From positions 689,452 through 753,451 of the forward strand of contig CM040450.1 in the NCBI GenBank assembly GCA_022749755.1: 64,000 nucleotides of DNA. The letters are read 5' to 3'. The position numbers and the translations under genes are program-made. This DNA is from Azadirachta indica. Its lineage: Eukaryota; Streptophyta; Magnoliopsida; Sapindales; Meliaceae. Under the pieces are notes generated by a model that was given only the letters and a program-made list of their open reading frames with translations, did no database searches and had not been told where the DNA came from. Below, piece by piece: positions 61,080-64,000 of this stretch. Numbering within the stretch: position 1 is the stretch's first letter; each line of letters opens with the position of its first letter.

Positions 61080-61890
61080 CATAAATAAAATAATAAACAA
61101 ATGCAATTTTAACGTGGTTAAGATTTTCCAATCTTACATCCATTGGGCCATGCTTATAGAAAAATAATTCACTAAGAAATAAGAGATGATACAAACACTA
61201 ATAGACTTATACAAATCAAAGACTCCATCTTTGTTGTTGCCATTGTTTATGATCTTCTTAGATGGCCTTGTTTTGTGAAATCCCTTTGCTTCTAATGTCG
61301 TCGAACTTCATTAAATGAGCACAACTTTTCCCAAAAAAGTTCAATTTTCCCTCAAAAAGAACACAACCAAATTATCTTCATAACACTTAAGAAATCAAAA
61401 TCTTTAAGTATATCATAATAGGATTCATAGACAAATAATTTCCACTAAGTTGTGCTCAATCAAAGGATAAGAAAATTTTAAACTTAGAAAACAAAAGTCA
61501 TGCTTATAGAGAGCTCCTTTGGACTAGTTTTTCACGTAATGGAGGCTCTCTCAAATTCTTAAAAGTATTATTTATTTATATAAAAACCATAAACCTTAGT
61601 CCAAAGAGGATTTTTGTTTTCTTATTTCCTAAGAAAATAAATCTCCTAAATTAGGAAGGATTTGTACCTTCCTAAACTCCGTATTTCTAAAAGTCCTTCT
61701 TTCCTTTGAGTTATGGAATATCAAATCTATATTTTCTAGTTAACCTTTGACGATTAAGTAATTCTAAAATAAATAGAAAACTAATATATATGGAGTCTAA
61801 TAATAACAATAACAATTATTAGAATTAAAAAATTTTGCAATATATTTAATTGCCATATAATGCCAACAAAAATCCTAACAAGAATTTTGA
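61080..61890 (-). repeat. Solo-LTR-like remnant, minus strand
   Basis: On the minus strand it begins 'tgttaggatttttgttggca' (from about 61,882) and towards its end reads 'gatgtaagattggaaaatct' and 'aaccacgttaaaattgc', the copia-LTR-type 'gatgtaggc...aaccacgtt' signature. No internal region is attached. Confidence 0.45.
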
Positions 61891-62729
61891 ATTTTAGATT
61901 TCACAGCCTCTTAATCCAGTGTTTGTTTTACAAATGCCGAATTTGTGATGTTAAAAATGCTATCTTACCCAATAAGAAAATTAATATATTAACATTTCAT
62001 ATAACATCATAAACAATAACAGAATTCACATCCGCAGTTTTGTATATGTGTATAAATAAAGATTATTTTACTTTTATGATGTTTTATATTTTACAAATAT
62101 TTAAAATTTACAAAGATACAAATATAAAAGTAATTTTTATCTAATTGTTTTGAGTTCAAAAAACTTAATGCATAATTCAAACACAAGAGCAAACATATTA
62201 TTAAGATTCAAACATCAAGCCTATTTAAATTTTAGAATTTATAGATTTTCATTCAAAAAATAAATGATACCTTAATTGATATTTTTCAGTCACTTTTTAC
62301 TTAATAAAAAAAGTCAATTATTTTTTCGTACATTTTGATCAAATATAAAATCTAAACATTTTAATAAATCACTTCTAAAAAAATTCTAACCTGATTAGTT
62401 AATTTATATCTTATCCATATAAAACCTAACAATTTTTCTTCTTTTAACGATCTACTTTTTTTTTTCTTGTGAACTCTTGCCTCTCCTTCAAATTTTCAAT
62501 GAAAGTATTGTATTATTTCTTTTTAGTACCATGATTATTTTCTAATTAAATTTGTGTTATTTTATTTTAAATTAGATATATTTAATTTTCACATAACATG
62601 AAAAACTATTCTAGTAAGATTTTGTTCGAATATACATGTAGATATTCAAGAGATTTTGACTGGCTCGGTCTTTGAATTTTTAAGTGTCACTTTTTTTCTT
62701 GAATCGCTAAAGTTAAGCTTTGTTTTAGA
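61891..62729. other. AT-rich intergenic DNA
   Basis: Nothing recognised. Confidence 0.45.
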
Positions 62730-62732
62730 TAT

Positions 62733-63122
62733 GACTGGGCAAAAAACTTGAAATTCGAAATGCCAAACTAGACCAGATTGAAACCGATGAGTTTGGTTCA
62801 ATTTTTGTATCTGCTTTTAGTTCTGGCAAAAAAATGGAGTTGAATTGAAATAGCATTTAATAGTAAAATAGTGTTGTTTCATAAAAAATAAATCACGTTA
62901 TTTTGTAGGAAAACAAAACAAAAATGAGGCAAACCAGCCAAATAAAAAGCATGAACCCTAAAAATTGAATTAGAATGACGGGTTCACATATATTTAGTGC
63001 GATTCTGGTTCAGTTCTACTCTTATATTCAAACTAGTCTGATTCTAAAGAAAAGACCCATATTTTGTTCTCTAATTATATCTGATTTTAGAAAAACCTAG
63101 ATTGAATCAAGTCGTGCCCACT
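62733..63122. repeat. Small hAT-like non-autonomous element (candidate)
   Basis: The ends 'actgggcaaaaaacttgaa' and (reverse complement) 'agtgggcacgacttga' are similar, and the 'gggca' start is common in hAT-type miniature elements. The interior has 'gagtttggttcaattt'-like words. No clear 8-bp target duplication. Confidence 0.4.
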
Positions 63123-63259
63123 GCTAATTCTAAATCTTCTAAGAAGTCCTAAGGAATCTAATGAAAAATATTAGTATAACTATTTTTCACTTGAAGACTT
63201 GTGACTACAAGAATACACTAGATAAAGGACTAAAATATGAATTATAGTGTGGAAGCTAT

Positions 63260-63475
63260 TCAAACTAGATAACAATGAAAGGCATCACCTATGTGTTTTC
63301 CTAATAGTCAAAATGGTAGAGCCACGTGGCCCTTATAGGCCCAAAAAAATTTTAAAATTTTGGATAAAAATCATTGATTTTACGCTTTTAAACTATATAT
63401 CTATTGTTTTAGCCCCTAGAGATTTTAGAACATTACATTTCAACTACCTTGAACATCAATCCTAGCTCCGCCACT
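63260..63475. repeat. Transposon end fragment ('gctccgccactg' type)
   Basis: 'gccacgtggcccttatagg' at the left and 'atcctagctccgccactg' at the right are words that recur at the ends of plant transposons. The 72-codon plus frame (63,247-63,465) is a translation of this fragment. Confidence 0.4.
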
Positions 63476-64000
63476 GATTGATCATACGGGAAACCAACGA
63501 CAAAGTTTCAATGATTCTTCTTTTACCTGCCAAATGATCTCTGTTTGTGAGAGGATTAGACTTTAGTATCAGAGTATCCACTACTAGACAGTCTTTATCT
63601 TTTATAATGATATTATCACATTACTCCCCTAAGATTTGGACTTATATCATGGAGAGAAATAATGGAGGTTATATCATATACCTCCCCTATGGTGTTAGTC
63701 AACAAACCCAAAATGGTAAATTTACTCAAATACCCTTAATTATTTTTATTAATTTTTTGGCAAAATACCTATTTTTGTTTTGTGTGTTAGTTAATTCAAG
63801 TGTACGAAGTAAATAAAATTGAAAACGTTGAATTATAAATTTATTTTCTTAATAAGTATTCTCCAAGTGAAGCACTCAAAACATATATTAATAAAATCGA
63901 TTAAATAAATCAAGAAAGAATAATTTTTTTTTTTTTGGGAATTTCCTTTCACTACTTATGTAAGGATTGGATAAAATAAAATTTCCTTCTTTAGACAAAA
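63476..64000. other. Intergenic DNA at the window edge
   Basis: The 89-codon plus frame at 63,547-63,816 is unrecognised. Nothing else is visible. Confidence 0.4.

Noticed and set aside
1..64000. tRNA, rRNA or microRNA genes
   Set aside because: I looked for cloverleaf-type boxes and conserved rRNA stretches and saw none by eye; the two primer-binding sites only mimic tRNA 3' ends. A covariance-model scan would be decisive.

Overview
This is a window of plant nuclear DNA, most likely from a dicot. It is very AT-rich. The only intact-looking gene is split by many short GT-AG introns, and almost everything else recognisable is plant transposable-element debris (Ty1-copia, Ty3-gypsy of the Athila/Tat type, CACTA, hAT and Mutator-like). 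I see no bacterial-type operons, CRISPR arrays, tRNA or rRNA genes. The species cannot be named from the sequence.

Region 1, 1-10,478: AT-rich intergenic DNA with microsatellites and two degenerate copies of one dispersed repeat (about 2.9 and 9.3 kb). A G-box lies in a less AT-rich island near 7.0 kb, and the last 1 kb is the putative promoter of the gene.

Region 2, 10,479-17,804: a full-size pleiotropic-drug-resistance (PDR/ABCG) ABC transporter on the + strand. I rebuilt it as 20 exons coding for about 1,457 residues in the order NBD1-TMD1-NBD2-TMD2. All reading phases close. The one irregularity is the intron 7/exon 8 acceptor, where an apparent one-base insertion forces a four-residue loss or a frameshift.

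Region 3, 17,967-28,500: a 1.4 kb Mutator-like element with near-identical 9-bp flanks lies only about 160 bp past the stop codon. After it come intergenic DNA, a widely spaced inverted repeat (21.0-21.6 and 25.0-25.6 kb) and three local tandem or direct duplications.

Region 4, 28,500-45,800: a nested stack of transposons. A minus-strand Ty1-copia pol relic is split by a plus-strand Athila-like gypsy element (about 29.59-40.30 kb) that has gag and protease relics but no reverse transcriptase or integrase. That element is itself interrupted by a 4.1 kb CACTA element (34,065-38,161). A second copia element (SIRE-like; LTR, primer-binding site, gag) abuts the split pol at 40,842.

Region 5, 45,980-51,674: a run of long-terminal-inverted-repeat elements, nested and back to back. 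One has its two arm types in the interlocked order A-B-A'-B'. Another is an almost complete 1.2 kb fold-back palindrome.

Region 6, 51,680-54,980: a diverged direct duplicate of the 39.2-42.2 kb composite, sharing its transposon-in-transposon junctions.

Region 7, 55-64 kb: decayed CACTA (DUF4218-like) and hAT transposase fragments on the minus strand, LTR-like remnants and unassigned DNA.

Nothing here clearly amounts to a new biological system. The most unusual structures are the interlocked inverted-repeat element, the duplicated nested-transposon unit, and the gag-protease-only gypsy element carrying a CACTA with a possible captured exon pair.
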